Of a stretch of 64,000 bases of DNA, positions 36,953 through 45,840 are shown one piece after another. Source of the stretch: JAYVFR01 sp043772945 (GTDB taxonomy: Bacteria > Patescibacteriota > JACMRA01); contig JAYVFR010000007.1 of assembly GCA_043772945.1 (NCBI GenBank), positions 1 to 64,000 of the forward strand. The letters are read 5' to 3'. Below the pieces are notes generated by a model. The model had not been told where the DNA came from. It saw nothing but the letters and a program-made list of their open reading frames with translations, and searched no databases. The stretch's first letter is position 1. Every line of letters starts with the position of its first letter. The position numbers and the translations under genes were made by a program.

Positions 36953-36985
36953 GACCAAAAATTGTAACTAGATTGTAGTTGGAAT

Positions 36986-38302
36986 ATGATTTTACCTACT
37001 GATTTTATTAATAATATCAAACGAGATTACAAACCGCTTGATGCCGAAAAAATTTTAGAATCTTATCAAAGTATAGAAAACAAATCTGACCAATCTAGTA
37101 AATACCCTATTAGACATAGTATTAGATTAAACCAAAAAAAAGTTTCTAAACTGGATAATGAGCAAAAAAGTCTTCTTGATGATTTATTGATTGATTCAGA
37201 GAGCATTCCTTGGTCAAAAAACGGTCATTATTTAAAAGAGCGGCCAGATTATTCAACAGAGCCACTTTATAAACTAGGAGTTTATTATCCTCAGGAAAGT
37301 AGTTCGATGATTTTAGAATGGTTTTTTAGAGAATTGCAAAAAAATTTACTATTTAAAAAAGAATTAAAAATTTTAGATTTATGTTCAGCCCCTGGAGGCA
37401 AAAGCTTAATCCTAGCCGACTTACTGGAGTTAGAGAGTGGCGATTGCTTGATTAGTAATGAAATTAATCCACACCGAAACAAAAATCTTCGTGAAGTTGT
37501 TAGTAACTGGGAAACGAATAACATTATTATAACTAAAAACAAACCAACAAGCTTTGAAAAAATGAATGAGTTTTTTGATTATGTGATAATAGATGCCCCT
37601 TGCTCGGGGGAAGGAATGTTTCGCAAAAACCCAGAAACAATTGCAGAGTGGTCACTTAAAAATGTTGAGATTAATGCTCGTCGTCAACGAGAGATTTTGC
37701 ACTCAGCAGCTTGCACGCTCTCAGTAAGTGGAATCTTGGTTTATAGTACTTGCACACTCAATAAGCAAGAAAATGAGGAAATTGTAGAATGGCTAGAATC
37801 AAATTACGATATGGAAGTAATAGAGTTTAAAAACCTTCCAAACGACCAAACTCATCAAATTATTGAGACTAAAAAAGGCTGTTACCATTTAATTAATCCA
37901 TTTGTTCAAGGTGAAGGTTTGTTTGTAGTAATAATGCAAAAAAAAAGCTCTCTTAAAATTGATCACAAAAAAAGACAAGAAGAAAACCAAATTTGGGCTA
38001 AGCTTAAAGGGCGTAAATTAAATAACAATCCTAAATCAACTTCCTGGCAAAAAGAAGCTCCAATAATACACTATGAAAACAACCAGCAAATAATTCATGC
38101 CTGGCAAGCAGAATATCCCAATTTAGAATGGTCAGTGTATAATTTAGCTAGACTTGATGAAATAGACTATATTTTAATTCCTAAAACTCTAAAAAGCCTG
38201 TATGAAATTATTAATGACAACCTCTCAATTACTAGAAGTCCCGTAGAACTTGGAACGCTTTATAGGAGAGACATTAAGACGCTAAAGAAGTTCCTTGCTT
38301 AA
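36986..38302 (+). CDS. NOL1/NOP2/Sun-family RNA m5C methyltransferase (RsmF-like)
   Basis: SAM-dependent 5-methylcytosine RNA methyltransferase. It has the SAM site LDLCSAPGGKS (about 131), motif IV DAPCSGEGMFRKNP (about 201-214) with the release Cys, and motif VI YSTCTL with the catalytic Cys (about 256). The C-terminal ~130 residues resemble the RsmF PUA-like region. At 438 residues it fits RsmF, which modifies 16S rRNA, though the exact target is inferred. No Shine-Dalgarno site is evident. Confidence 0.88.
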   Translation: MILPTDFINNIKRDYKPLDAEKILESYQSIENKSDQSSKYPIRHSIRLNQKKVSKLDNEQKSLLDDLLIDSESIPWSKNGHYLKERPDYSTEPLYKLGVYYPQESSSMILEWFFRELQKNLLFKKELKILDLCSAPGGKSLILADLLELESGDCLISNEINPHRNKNLREVVSNWETNNIIITKNKPTSFEKMNEFFDYVIIDAPCSGEGMFRKNPETIAEWSLKNVEINARRQREILHSAACTLSVSGILVYSTCTLNKQENEEIVEWLESNYDMEVIEFKNLPNDQTHQIIETKKGCYHLINPFVQGEGLFVVIMQKKSSLKIDHKKRQEENQIWAKLKGRKLNNNPKSTSWQKEAPIIHYENNQQIIHAWQAEYPNLEWSVYNLARLDEIDYILIPKTLKSLYEIINDNLSITRSPVELGTLYRRDIKTLKKFLA

Positions 38303-38360
38303 AAATAGAAAGCTTGAATAACTAAAAAAGTTCTCCTTTATTAAAAACAGGAAAAGTTCG

Positions 38361-38801
38361 ATGAAACCCAAAAGTTGGTTCAGTAAAATTCTATTTCGTG
38401 CAAAATCGTGGAGAGCTACTCGGCTTTGGCAGAAAGTTAAAACTAGAATCAGTAAGCTAAACCTTGCGGAACTTGGTCACATTGCTCTAAACAATAATCT
38501 TTCAATCATAGCCTCACCAAATGAAATTCAGAGACTCCAAAACTGGACTTTTGTGAATGGGACCACTGATTATCAAGATTTAATAACGATTGCCAAAGTT
38601 TCGTATTACCCAAAAAAAATTGAAACCAACTTGAAAAGTTTCAGCAGGCAACAACTTCAAGCTTTTGAGAAAAACTATATTGACGAGCAATTATTTAGTC
38701 AGAATGAAAAAGTATTTCTCTTGCTGCATACTAACATCTATAACAAATTAAAGATAGAAGCACAAAATCTGTTGACTGAAAAATATCCGCTTTCTAGTTA
38801 A
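38361..38801 (+). CDS. Orphan basic protein
   Basis: 146 residues with a strongly basic N-terminus (KSWFSKILFRAKSWRATRLWQKVKTR) that could bind nucleic acid or membrane surfaces, and a helical remainder. No family recognised. The ATG has an AGGAAAA site upstream. It lies alone between the methyltransferase and the groESL operon and is followed by a possible terminator. Confidence 0.55.
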   Translation: MKPKSWFSKILFRAKSWRATRLWQKVKTRISKLNLAELGHIALNNNLSIIASPNEIQRLQNWTFVNGTTDYQDLITIAKVSYYPKKIETNLKSFSRQQLQAFEKNYIDEQLFSQNEKVFLLLHTNIYNKLKIEAQNLLTEKYPLSS

Positions 38802-38833
38802 TTCATTTATTTTCTTTTGTCTCAACTTCCACG

Positions 38834-38870
38834 CCTTTCCTTATTTTTTATGGGGAAGGTTCTTTTTCTT
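38834..38870 (+). terminator. Probable intrinsic terminator
   Basis: CCTTTCC (38834-38840) pairs with GGAAGG (38854-38859) with one bulged base, followed by TTCTTTTTCTT. It separates the 38361 gene from the groES promoter. Confidence 0.5.
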
Positions 38871-38929
38871 GACAAAAATTGTGGTAGTATGTTGTTTATT
38901 TTCTAGCACTACCCCAAAGACTTTGCTAG
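38869..38929 (+). promoter_or_regulatory. groESL promoter with CIRCE-like operator
   Basis: A TTGACA -35 box (38869-38874) precedes an inverted repeat with exact CIRCE geometry: CTAGCACTA (38903-38911), nine bases, CTTTGCTAG (38921-38929). The left arm matches the consensus TTAGCACTC at 7 of 9 positions, the right arm at 5 of 9. This predicts repression by an HrcA-type regulator, relieved by heat. The -10 box is not clear. HrcA itself is not in the window. Confidence 0.6.
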
Positions 38930-38985
38930 TTTTTCTACAAAAAAACTTTAAAATATTATAAAATACTCCCATTAACACAACACTT

Positions 38986-39282
38986 ATGCAAATTAAACCC
39001 ATAGGAAATCGTGCTGTAGTTCGCCTCCTAAAAACTCAAACTAATAAATCAGGAATAATTATTGCTAGTGAACCAAAAAACGAACAACAAATTGCTGAGG
39101 TTTTAGCACTTGGACCTGGTTATGAAACCGAAAACGAAGGAAACATTACTAAAATTGGAGTTAAGGTAGGAGACAAAGTTCTAATCTCTAAATATGGAGG
39201 AGATGAAATCGTAGATGATTTAGACTCAGAAATTACCTATAAAATAATTGGTACTAAAGATATTTTAGCAACACTTAACTAA
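38986..39282 (+). CDS. groES: Co-chaperonin GroES
   Basis: The 98-residue lid of the GroEL cage. It has the expected beta-barrel pattern: IKPIGNRAVVRLL at the N-terminus, a mobile loop with SGIIIA, VLALGPG in mid-protein, and VGDKVLISKYGGDEI near the end. The length is normal. It is the first gene of a unit with a small ORF and groEL, behind the CIRCE-like site. Confidence 0.95.
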   Translation: MQIKPIGNRAVVRLLKTQTNKSGIIIASEPKNEQQIAEVLALGPGYETENEGNITKIGVKVGDKVLISKYGGDEIVDDLDSEITYKIIGTKDILATLN

Positions 39283-39311
39283 CTAATAATTAAAAATTAA
39301 TTAATCTTTAT

Positions 39312-39542
39312 ATGGATAGAGTCAATTTAAAACCAAATTCGAGAGACTTATTACAAACAAATTTTCGTTTGAAAATGGAAAGAGCAGGTTTAACTGAAAA
39401 TCAAGACTGGAATTTTATAAACCCTTCCGTTTACAGTGCTATTTGTATCTTTTTAAAGAATCCTAAAAATTCCAAATTAATACCACTTCGAATAGAGCAA
39501 ATACCTGTTCATGTAAACCCAGCATACACACAAATGTATTAA
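39312..39542 (+). CDS. Small unknown protein between groES and groEL
   Basis: 76 residues, 29 bases after groES and 18 before groEL, same strand, so probably cotranscribed and heat-regulated with them. It has a basic N-terminal half with FRLKMERAGL, and a C-terminal part with IPLRIEQIPVHVNPAY. No membrane segment, no known family. The conserved position inside a chaperonin operon argues that it is a real gene, but this is inference. Confidence 0.55.
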   Translation: MDRVNLKPNSRDLLQTNFRLKMERAGLTENQDWNFINPSVYSAICIFLKNPKNSKLIPLRIEQIPVHVNPAYTQMY

Positions 39543-39560
39543 AAAAAACAAATCAAAATT

Positions 39561-41204
39561 ATGTCTAAAAAAATTATAAAATTCGGGACAGAGGCCCGCA
39601 AAGCAATTCAAAAAGGAGTAAACGTAGTAGTAGAGGCCGTTACAACAAGCTACGGACCCGCAGGGAGAACTAGCGTAATCGGGCAGAGCTACGGCTCACC
39701 TACTATTGCAGACGATGGAGTAACTATTGCTAAGGCTATTGAATTAGAAGGCATTGAGCAAACAGGAGTTGCTCTAATTCAGCAAGCAGCGTCTAAAACT
39801 AATGATAATGCAGGAGACGGAACCACTACTACTACAATTCTGGCAGGGGCTTTAATTAACGAGGGTCTAAAAGTGGTTGAAGCAGGAAGTGATCCTGTTA
39901 AATTACGAGCTGGAATCAAAAAAGCAGTAGAATATTCATTGGTTAAATTAAACGAGATGACAGTTCCTGTTAAAACTAAAGAAGATAAAGTAAATGTTGC
40001 TACAATTTCATCTAGAAGTAATGTTATTGGCCAAATGGTAGCTGAGATTCTCGAGGAAGTGGGAAATGATGGAGTTGTAACGGTTGAAAGTGGAGATTCT
40101 AATGAAATTACAAAGAAAGTTACTCAGGGAATGCAATTTGATAAAGGTTATAAGTCTCCTTATTTCGTTACTGATACAACTAAAATGGAAGCTATTGTCG
40201 AGAAGCCTTTTATTCTCGTGACCGACTGCAAAGTTACAACAATTCAAGATGTCTTGCCTTTAATGGAAGAAATGGTACAAAGTGGCAAAAAAGACTTAGT
40301 AATTATTGCAGAGGACATTGAAGGAGATGCTCTTGCTACTTTCGTTCTAAATAAGATTCGTGGAGTGTTTAATGTCTACGCTGTACAAGCTCCAGCCTTT
40401 GGGGATCGTCGTAAAGCCGTTTTGGAGGACATTGCTACTTTAATTGGAGCGACATTTGTCTCTAGTGATTTAGGAATGAATCTTAAAACTACCAAAATGG
40501 GCGATTTAGGTTCTAGCGACCGCGTGATTATTACTAAAGATGATACTACAATTGTAGGCGGAAGTGGTGATAAAAATTTATTAGATTCACGAATTGCCTT
40601 GATGCGTGCAAGTCTTGTGGAGATAAAGTCAGACTATGACAAGGAAAAAGTCCAAGAGAGAATTGCAAAACTTGTTGGAGGAGTAGGCGTGCTCAAAGTC
40701 GGAGCTGCAACGGAAGTTGAAATGAAAGAACTTAAATATGTTGTAGAAGACGCTGTAAACGCTACCAAAGCAGCTATTAGTGAAGGAGTTGTTGCAGGAG
40801 GAGCTTCAACGCTGGTTCGTCTAAGTAAAGCCCTCGAAAACTTAGAGGGAGAAAATGATGAGGAAAATATCGGAATTAATATCGTTAAAAAAGCTTTTCT
40901 CGCACCATTTAGAGCAATAGCTAAAAATTCTGGGATTTATGATATCGCTCTAATTCAAGCTAAAATTGAAAATTCACCTAACGCTGGTTATAATTTCAAA
41001 CTATTAGTAGAGGTCGAAGATATGTTTAAAGCTGGAATCATCGACCCAAAGCTTGTTTTACGTGAGGCTATTACTAATGCTGGCTCAATTGCAGGTTCAA
41101 TTATTACAACTGAAGTTGTAGTTGTAGATGCACCAAAAGAAGAATCTTCTCCTAACATACAAGGTGGAATGGGAGGTATGGGTGGAATGGGAATGGATTA
41201 CTAA
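39561..41204 (+). CDS. groEL: Chaperonin GroEL
   Basis: Subunit of the 14-mer ATP-driven folding chamber. 547 residues, normal length. It has the ATP site GDGTTTTTILA (about 85-95), the VEDAVNATKAA segment and the flexible C-terminal tail GGMGGMGGMGMDY. No substitutions of note were seen. Last gene of the groES-orf-groEL unit, with a terminator 35 bases after its stop. Confidence 0.98.
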   Translation: MSKKIIKFGTEARKAIQKGVNVVVEAVTTSYGPAGRTSVIGQSYGSPTIADDGVTIAKAIELEGIEQTGVALIQQAASKTNDNAGDGTTTTTILAGALINEGLKVVEAGSDPVKLRAGIKKAVEYSLVKLNEMTVPVKTKEDKVNVATISSRSNVIGQMVAEILEEVGNDGVVTVESGDSNEITKKVTQGMQFDKGYKSPYFVTDTTKMEAIVEKPFILVTDCKVTTIQDVLPLMEEMVQSGKKDLVIIAEDIEGDALATFVLNKIRGVFNVYAVQAPAFGDRRKAVLEDIATLIGATFVSSDLGMNLKTTKMGDLGSSDRVIITKDDTTIVGGSGDKNLLDSRIALMRASLVEIKSDYDKEKVQERIAKLVGGVGVLKVGAATEVEMKELKYVVEDAVNATKAAISEGVVAGGASTLVRLSKALENLEGENDEENIGINIVKKAFLAPFRAIAKNSGIYDIALIQAKIENSPNAGYNFKLLVEVEDMFKAGIIDPKLVLREAITNAGSIAGSIITTEVVVVDAPKEESSPNIQGGMGGMGGMGMDY

Positions 41205-41963
41205 TCATATTTCATTAAATATCTTTTGCAAAAAAAGAAAGCTTACAGAATAATTTCCGTAGGCTTTTTTGGTATAGAAATGTTTAAAAAAATTAACTAT
41301 AATTTCTTTATAGAGCTTTCCTGATTTCATTTCTTTCCAGCTTTGTTCGTAAAAACCTAGCATTTGAGGTAATAAACAGAATCCTATCGACTCTAAATAT
41401 ATCGAATAGTTTGAGGCGTCCGAACTAAAAATATCATTATCAAACTTAAAACATTTCGGAAATTTAATCAAAGGTAAATCCCTCATAGAAATTTCAAATT
41501 CATGTCTGGGATTTTCAAAGACTCTTCTGCCGTATAGTTCTAATAATTGATTAGAGATCTGCAAAATTTGACCGGCAGTTTTATTAGAAATTAAGCGACA
41601 AAAAATCTGTTGAAAAGCAAGTAGTAAAGCAGTTACACTTTGTTGAACTTTTTCATTAGAATTAGAAATACCCCTTTGGTATATTGGAGGAAAAACTCTA
41701 TACATGAGAGAAGCAACTAGAATTTCTTGAAGATTAGTCAAGCTCGAAGAATTATTTTTAGCATCGCGAAAATTCACTAATTGCAAAAGAAATAAATGAG
41801 TTAATTCATGAAAAAAATAACCACTAAAAAGTTCCCACTCGTGAACTTGTCCAGGATTCACCCTAGCAAATAAACCATTCGGCACACCATCATGTCGCTT
41901 AATTCTTCGGCATTCTGTGTAGAAATGCATATGAGGACCAGAATACATTACTTCTAATTTCAT
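41205..41963 (-). CDS. Putative HExxH metallopeptidase-like protein
   Basis: 252 residues with a single clear motif, YFFHELTHLFLLQ (about residue 50-62), which is the zinc-binding HExxH pattern in a helix. No third ligand motif can be named, and the rest is helical without family resemblance. An AAGGAG Shine-Dalgarno site lies 10 bases before the ATG. A perfect palindrome (TGCTTTTTAAAAAGCA, 41979-41994) abuts it and could mask it. The stop is adjacent to the groEL stop, so the groEL terminator lies within this gene's 3' end. Confidence 0.6.
   Translation of the reverse strand: MKLEVMYSGPHMHFYTECRRIKRHDGVPNGLFARVNPGQVHEWELFSGYFFHELTHLFLLQLVNFRDAKNNSSSLTNLQEILVASLMYRVFPPIYQRGISNSNEKVQQSVTALLLAFQQIFCRLISNKTAGQILQISNQLLELYGRRVFENPRHEFEISMRDLPLIKFPKCFKFDNDIFSSDASNYSIYLESIGFCLLPQMLGFYEQSWKEMKSGKLYKEIIVNFFKHFYTKKAYGNYSVSFLFLQKIFNEI
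41239..41270 (+). terminator. groEL terminator, inside an antisense gene
   Basis: AAGCTTAC (41239-41246) pairs with GTAGGCTT (41259-41266) with one G-T pair, followed by T to 41270. It lies 35 bases after the groEL stop and within the 3' coding part of the minus-strand gene. Confidence 0.75.
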
Positions 41964-42070
41964 TTGAACTTTTCTCCTTGCTTTTTAAAAAGCATTCTGT
42001 AAATTTTAAACAATTACCAATAAAAATTCAACACATTTTTAAATATTTGTCTATAAAAGAAAAACAACTT

Positions 42071-43219
42071 TTAGAAACTGTTGCGAATTTTTACAAGCTC
42101 AATATTGACCTGATGATCAGTGTCTGTAACTCCAAAATAAGTTTTACCGTTTTTTTCGGCTACAAAATATAAAAACTCAGTTTGTTTATTTTTAATTGTT
42201 GCTTGAATTCCATCAAAGCTTGGAGAGCTGATTGGGCCTATTGGATAACCTAAATTATTGTAAGTATTATAAAGATGATTAACTTGCGGATCGTCTAAAT
42301 AAATACAATTGTTAATTGACATAGTTTGCTCACAAGTCTGCCCTCCATCCCAATATACAACAGTTGGATTTGAAGAAATTTTCATATTAGTAGCTACACG
42401 ATTACGTAAAATACTAGCTACAGTCTCTCTCTCTACTGTTAATTCAGCTTGATTGCTATCATTTACACCTGTAACAGGTCTCCCAGTCTCTCTCTCTACT
42501 ACCGAAGCTATTATTAAATTTTGATAAAAATTAATTTGTTTATCGGAGGGAATTTTAGTCCAGATTTTAGTCTGAAAATTATTTAGGAACTTTTCAAAAA
42601 TCTCTTTAGGAGTAGAGTCTTTAAAAAAAGAGTAAGTATCAGGGTAGAGATAGCCTTCTAAGTAATACTTAGAACAAGTAGCCCTATCACCATAATTACA
42701 ATCTAATGGTTTGTTCAAAAATGAGTATTTATTGGAATCAAAGTTTTTTGGGTTTTGAATATATAAACTTAGAGCTTCGGTTGATCCTAAATCATTTTTA
42801 ACGAGTTTTTTAATTACTTGATCAGCCGTCAAACCCTCCTGAAAAGTTACACTAATAGAAGGTTTTTTATTTGCTTCTTGATTATCAAGAATTTTTTTGT
42901 TATTTAAGTCCGTTAACTCTTTTAAAATTTGATCGGCATTTGCTGGCACTGTAACTTTAAATTCACCAATTTGTAAATTATTAATTGGCTTAAATTGATA
43001 AAACCAAGTGAAAACTTCAGGGTTATCAATAACTTTTAAATTAGTTAATTTTTTGCCAACTACATATGCACTATCGCCAGTTTCAACCGTTAAGTTAATA
43101 GTCCCTTTAGGTGAGTTTTTTGGAATAGTATAATGACTGTTATAAAAGCCCAAACCTACGCCCGCTACACCGAGCAAAAAGAGAATAAAAAAGAGAATAT
43201 AAATCTTTAACTTAGACAT
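42071..43219 (-). CDS. mltG: Endolytic murein transglycosylase MltG
   Basis: Inner-membrane lytic transglycosylase thought to set glycan strand length. It has an N-terminal membrane segment (about 5-27), a LysM-like region with LTADQVIKKL, then the YceG-type catalytic part with the Glu in ASVVERETGRP (about residue 239), and NPTVVYWDGG, GYPIGPISSPS and the end segment YFVAEKNGKTYFG. At 382 residues it is slightly long. Works with PBP1A in wall synthesis. Confidence 0.9.
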   Translation of the reverse strand: MSKLKIYILFFILFLLGVAGVGLGFYNSHYTIPKNSPKGTINLTVETGDSAYVVGKKLTNLKVIDNPEVFTWFYQFKPINNLQIGEFKVTVPANADQILKELTDLNNKKILDNQEANKKPSISVTFQEGLTADQVIKKLVKNDLGSTEALSLYIQNPKNFDSNKYSFLNKPLDCNYGDRATCSKYYLEGYLYPDTYSFFKDSTPKEIFEKFLNNFQTKIWTKIPSDKQINFYQNLIIASVVERETGRPVTGVNDSNQAELTVERETVASILRNRVATNMKISSNPTVVYWDGGQTCEQTMSINNCIYLDDPQVNHLYNTYNNLGYPIGPISSPSFDGIQATIKNKQTEFLYFVAEKNGKTYFGVTDTDHQVNIELVKIRNSF

Positions 43220-43260
43220 TAGAGTTAAAAAAGATTAATTTCCGTAAGGTTGTCAAAATG

Positions 43261-43289
43261 TTGTCAAAAGTTTTTTTTAATTTTATAAT
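43261..43289 (+). promoter_or_regulatory. Promoter of Coq4-like gene
   Basis: TTGTCA (43261-43266), a 17-base spacer and a perfect TATAAT (43284-43289), 25 bases before the ATG at 43315. It is among the closest matches to the sigma-70 consensus in the window. Confidence 0.7.
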
Positions 43290-43314
43290 CAAAACAAAAA
43301 TATGACCAAAAATC

Positions 43315-43791
43315 ATGGCTAATATATCTTTTCGGGATTTTTATTCTACTAAAATCAATCACTTAACTCTGCAAGAAGCTTTAGACTTGCATTACAGGCT
43401 TAATCCCCAATTCACTCACTGGTCAAAATTCGATACAAAAACTGCACAATATATGATCAGAAATCATGACATTTCTCACGTGTTATTTGCTTGCGATACA
43501 ACTTATCCTGGCGAGTATTGTGTGCAAACTTGGGTTAAATATGGTTGTAAACTTAATATAAAACCGACGCAAATTTTTGATTATCTATTTAACAAAGATT
43601 TAATCCAAATCGTTCTGCCATCCAAGCTTATTCAATATTTTCTAACTCACATGAAAGATTTTTTCATTTTAAAAAAACTAGTTAAAAATCAAGCTAATCA
43701 AATGACCAAAAAATGGCAATATGGAAACGAGGAGAATTATATAATTAAAACTATCGGTGAAATTAGAAAAGAATTCAATATTTTAGCGTAG
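43315..43791 (+). CDS. Coq4-like protein with HDxxHx11E motif
   Basis: 158 residues. Around H51-D52-I-S-H55 and E67 it shows the exact HDxxH-x11-E zinc motif of Coq4, the ubiquinone-biosynthesis protein, in the expected context (YMIRNHDISHV, then GEYCVQTW). The length is shorter than typical eukaryotic Coq4 but near bacterial homologues. No quinone pathway genes are nearby. The motif match is direct; function in quinone metabolism is doubtful in a reduced genome. Its end overlaps the copper ATPase stop on the other strand by nine bases. Confidence 0.6.
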   Translation: MANISFRDFYSTKINHLTLQEALDLHYRLNPQFTHWSKFDTKTAQYMIRNHDISHVLFACDTTYPGEYCVQTWVKYGCKLNIKPTQIFDYLFNKDLIQIVLPSKLIQYFLTHMKDFFILKKLVKNQANQMTKKWQYGNEENYIIKTIGEIRKEFNILA

Positions 43792-45747
43792 CTTAAGTCT
43801 TTGAGCATTAATTGCTACAATTACAGAACTTAACGCCATTAACAATCCAGCGACCGCAGGACTTACTGAAACACCATAACCATTTAATACACCCGCAGCT
43901 AGAGGAATAGTAATTATATTGTATCCAGAGGCCCACCATAGGTTTTGTTGCATTTTCAGATAGCTGGCTTTAGATAAATTAATTAGAACAGGAATGTCTT
44001 GGGGATTATTGTTGACTAGAATAATATCAGCCGTCTCAACCGCCACATCAGTTCCAGCCCCAATTGCAATTGCCACATCACTTACCGCGAGGGCTGGTGC
44101 ATCGTTAACACCATCACCCACCATACTAACCGTTGAGGATTTGTTTTTAAGACTGATAATAAAATCGCTTTTATCCTGTGGCTTGACCTCGGCTTTATAC
44201 GAGTCTAAACCTAATTGATTAGATACTGACTTTGCTATATTCTCTGCGTCGCCAGTTAGCATAGATACTTTTATATTCATGTTATGCAAGTTTGAGATTG
44301 CTTGTTTAGAAACTTCCCGCACAGTATCACCTAGCACAATCATTGCTAGGACTAATTCGCCTTGTATTAAATACACAGTAGTTCCAATTTCTTTTGAGAT
44401 TAGATTTTGAGGAATGACAAATTGTTTTTGTTTTAGATATGCCCCACTCGCTACCAGATATTTTTTTTGGTCTACCGTCCCTTCTATTCCAATTCCTGGC
44501 AGTGATAAAACATCAGAAACTTGGATTCTATTTTTTGTAAGGCTCTGGAGAGCTGTTGCCACAGGATGCTCAGAACTTGACTCAATTGAAGCAATAATAG
44601 TTGCTAAATTCTCATCATTTTGGTCTTTGGCATATTTTATTTCGGTAGGAACAAAAACACCATCTGTTAATGTACCAGTTTTATCAAAAATAATATTAGT
44701 AATTTTACGGGCCGATTCAAAAGCCTGGCGATTACGAATTATCAAACCGTTTTGGGTCGCAATGCTGGTGGTTCTAGCCACTACAAGTGGAATTGCCAAA
44801 CCAAGAGCGTGCGGGCAAGCAATAACTAGCACAGTAACTGCATGAGCTAGAGCAAAAGCTATTCCTTTAGGATCAAAATAATTCCAATACACAAAAGTAA
44901 ACCCAGCAACACTAATTGCAATTAGAGTCAGATACATTGCCGCTGTATCGCTTAGAGTCTGAAGTTTTGATTTACTAGTTTGAGCCGACATAACAAGGGC
45001 AGAAACTTGTGCTAAAAAAGTATTTTCACCTGTTTTTTCTATAATCACATCAAAAGCACTTTGTTGATTCTGGGAACCACCAATAACTAAATCACCAATA
45101 CCTTTTTCAATTGGTTTAGATTCTCCTGTAACCATTGACTCATTTATAGTTGAATTACCTGATGTAATTCTGGCATCTGCTGGGATTTTTTCAAATGGTT
45201 TGATTAAAACTCTATCACCCACAACCAAATTTGCAATTTCAACTTCAATCGTGTTGCTGTTATCTATATATTTGTGTGCAGATTTTGGGAGCAATGCTGC
45301 TAATTTGGATAATGAGCTTGAGGCTCCTTCACTAGTTTTCATTTCTAGCCAATGCCCAAAAAGCATAACGGATATTAACGTAGCAAGCTCAAACCAAAAC
45401 GGTTCACCTTCAAGCCCAAACACAGTGGCAATAGAATAAATATAGGCTGTCGTAATAGCAACCCCAACTAAAGTCATCATACCAGGTTTTTGGTGCTTAA
45501 GTTCGTTAACTAATCCTTTCAAAAAAGGCCTACCGCCAATATAAAACAATATACTAGATAAAATTGCCAATATGTACTGCTGTCCAGGATAGACAAATGT
45601 AGGGGTCTTACGTATCATACCTATAAAATCCGACCCAATAATTATAATAATAACTAATGGTAAAGTATTAAAAAACAGCTTTTTGAACATTGTCGCATGA
45701 CCCATATGTCCCATGGAATTATGTTGCAAGTGATTTGTCATATACAT
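43783..45747 (-). CDS. copB: Copper-type P1B ATPase (CopB-like)
   Basis: Heavy-metal exporting P-type ATPase of 654 residues. The short N-terminus is His/Met-rich (MTNHLQHNSMGHMGHATM) with no CxxC domain. The TM metal motif is CPH (CPHALGLA, about 312) rather than CPC, which is the P1B-3/CopB pattern for copper. The phosphorylation site DKTGTLTDG (about 354) and hinge GDGVNDAPAL (about 546) are intact. A CsoR gene and other metal genes lie 2-5 kb away; a half-site shared with the csoR operator precedes this gene. Confidence 0.9.
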   Translation of the reverse strand: MYMTNHLQHNSMGHMGHATMFKKLFFNTLPLVIIIIIGSDFIGMIRKTPTFVYPGQQYILAILSSILFYIGGRPFLKGLVNELKHQKPGMMTLVGVAITTAYIYSIATVFGLEGEPFWFELATLISVMLFGHWLEMKTSEGASSSLSKLAALLPKSAHKYIDNSNTIEVEIANLVVGDRVLIKPFEKIPADARITSGNSTINESMVTGESKPIEKGIGDLVIGGSQNQQSAFDVIIEKTGENTFLAQVSALVMSAQTSKSKLQTLSDTAAMYLTLIAISVAGFTFVYWNYFDPKGIAFALAHAVTVLVIACPHALGLAIPLVVARTTSIATQNGLIIRNRQAFESARKITNIIFDKTGTLTDGVFVPTEIKYAKDQNDENLATIIASIESSSEHPVATALQSLTKNRIQVSDVLSLPGIGIEGTVDQKKYLVASGAYLKQKQFVIPQNLISKEIGTTVYLIQGELVLAMIVLGDTVREVSKQAISNLHNMNIKVSMLTGDAENIAKSVSNQLGLDSYKAEVKPQDKSDFIISLKNKSSTVSMVGDGVNDAPALAVSDVAIAIGAGTDVAVETADIILVNNNPQDIPVLINLSKASYLKMQQNLWWASGYNIITIPLAAGVLNGYGVSVSPAVAGLLMALSSVIVAINAQRLKLR

Positions 45748-45840
45748 TATTTTTAAAAAATTGAATACGGACTAGACGTGGTAAACATATACTAGGTTTG
45801 TCAATCAAACAAATATCGTGTAGTATTTAGTTATTAAAAT

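Noticed and set aside
41978..42172. 64-codon plus-strand ORF
   Set aside because: Mostly antisense to the mltG 3' end, with no ribosome site or family resemblance.
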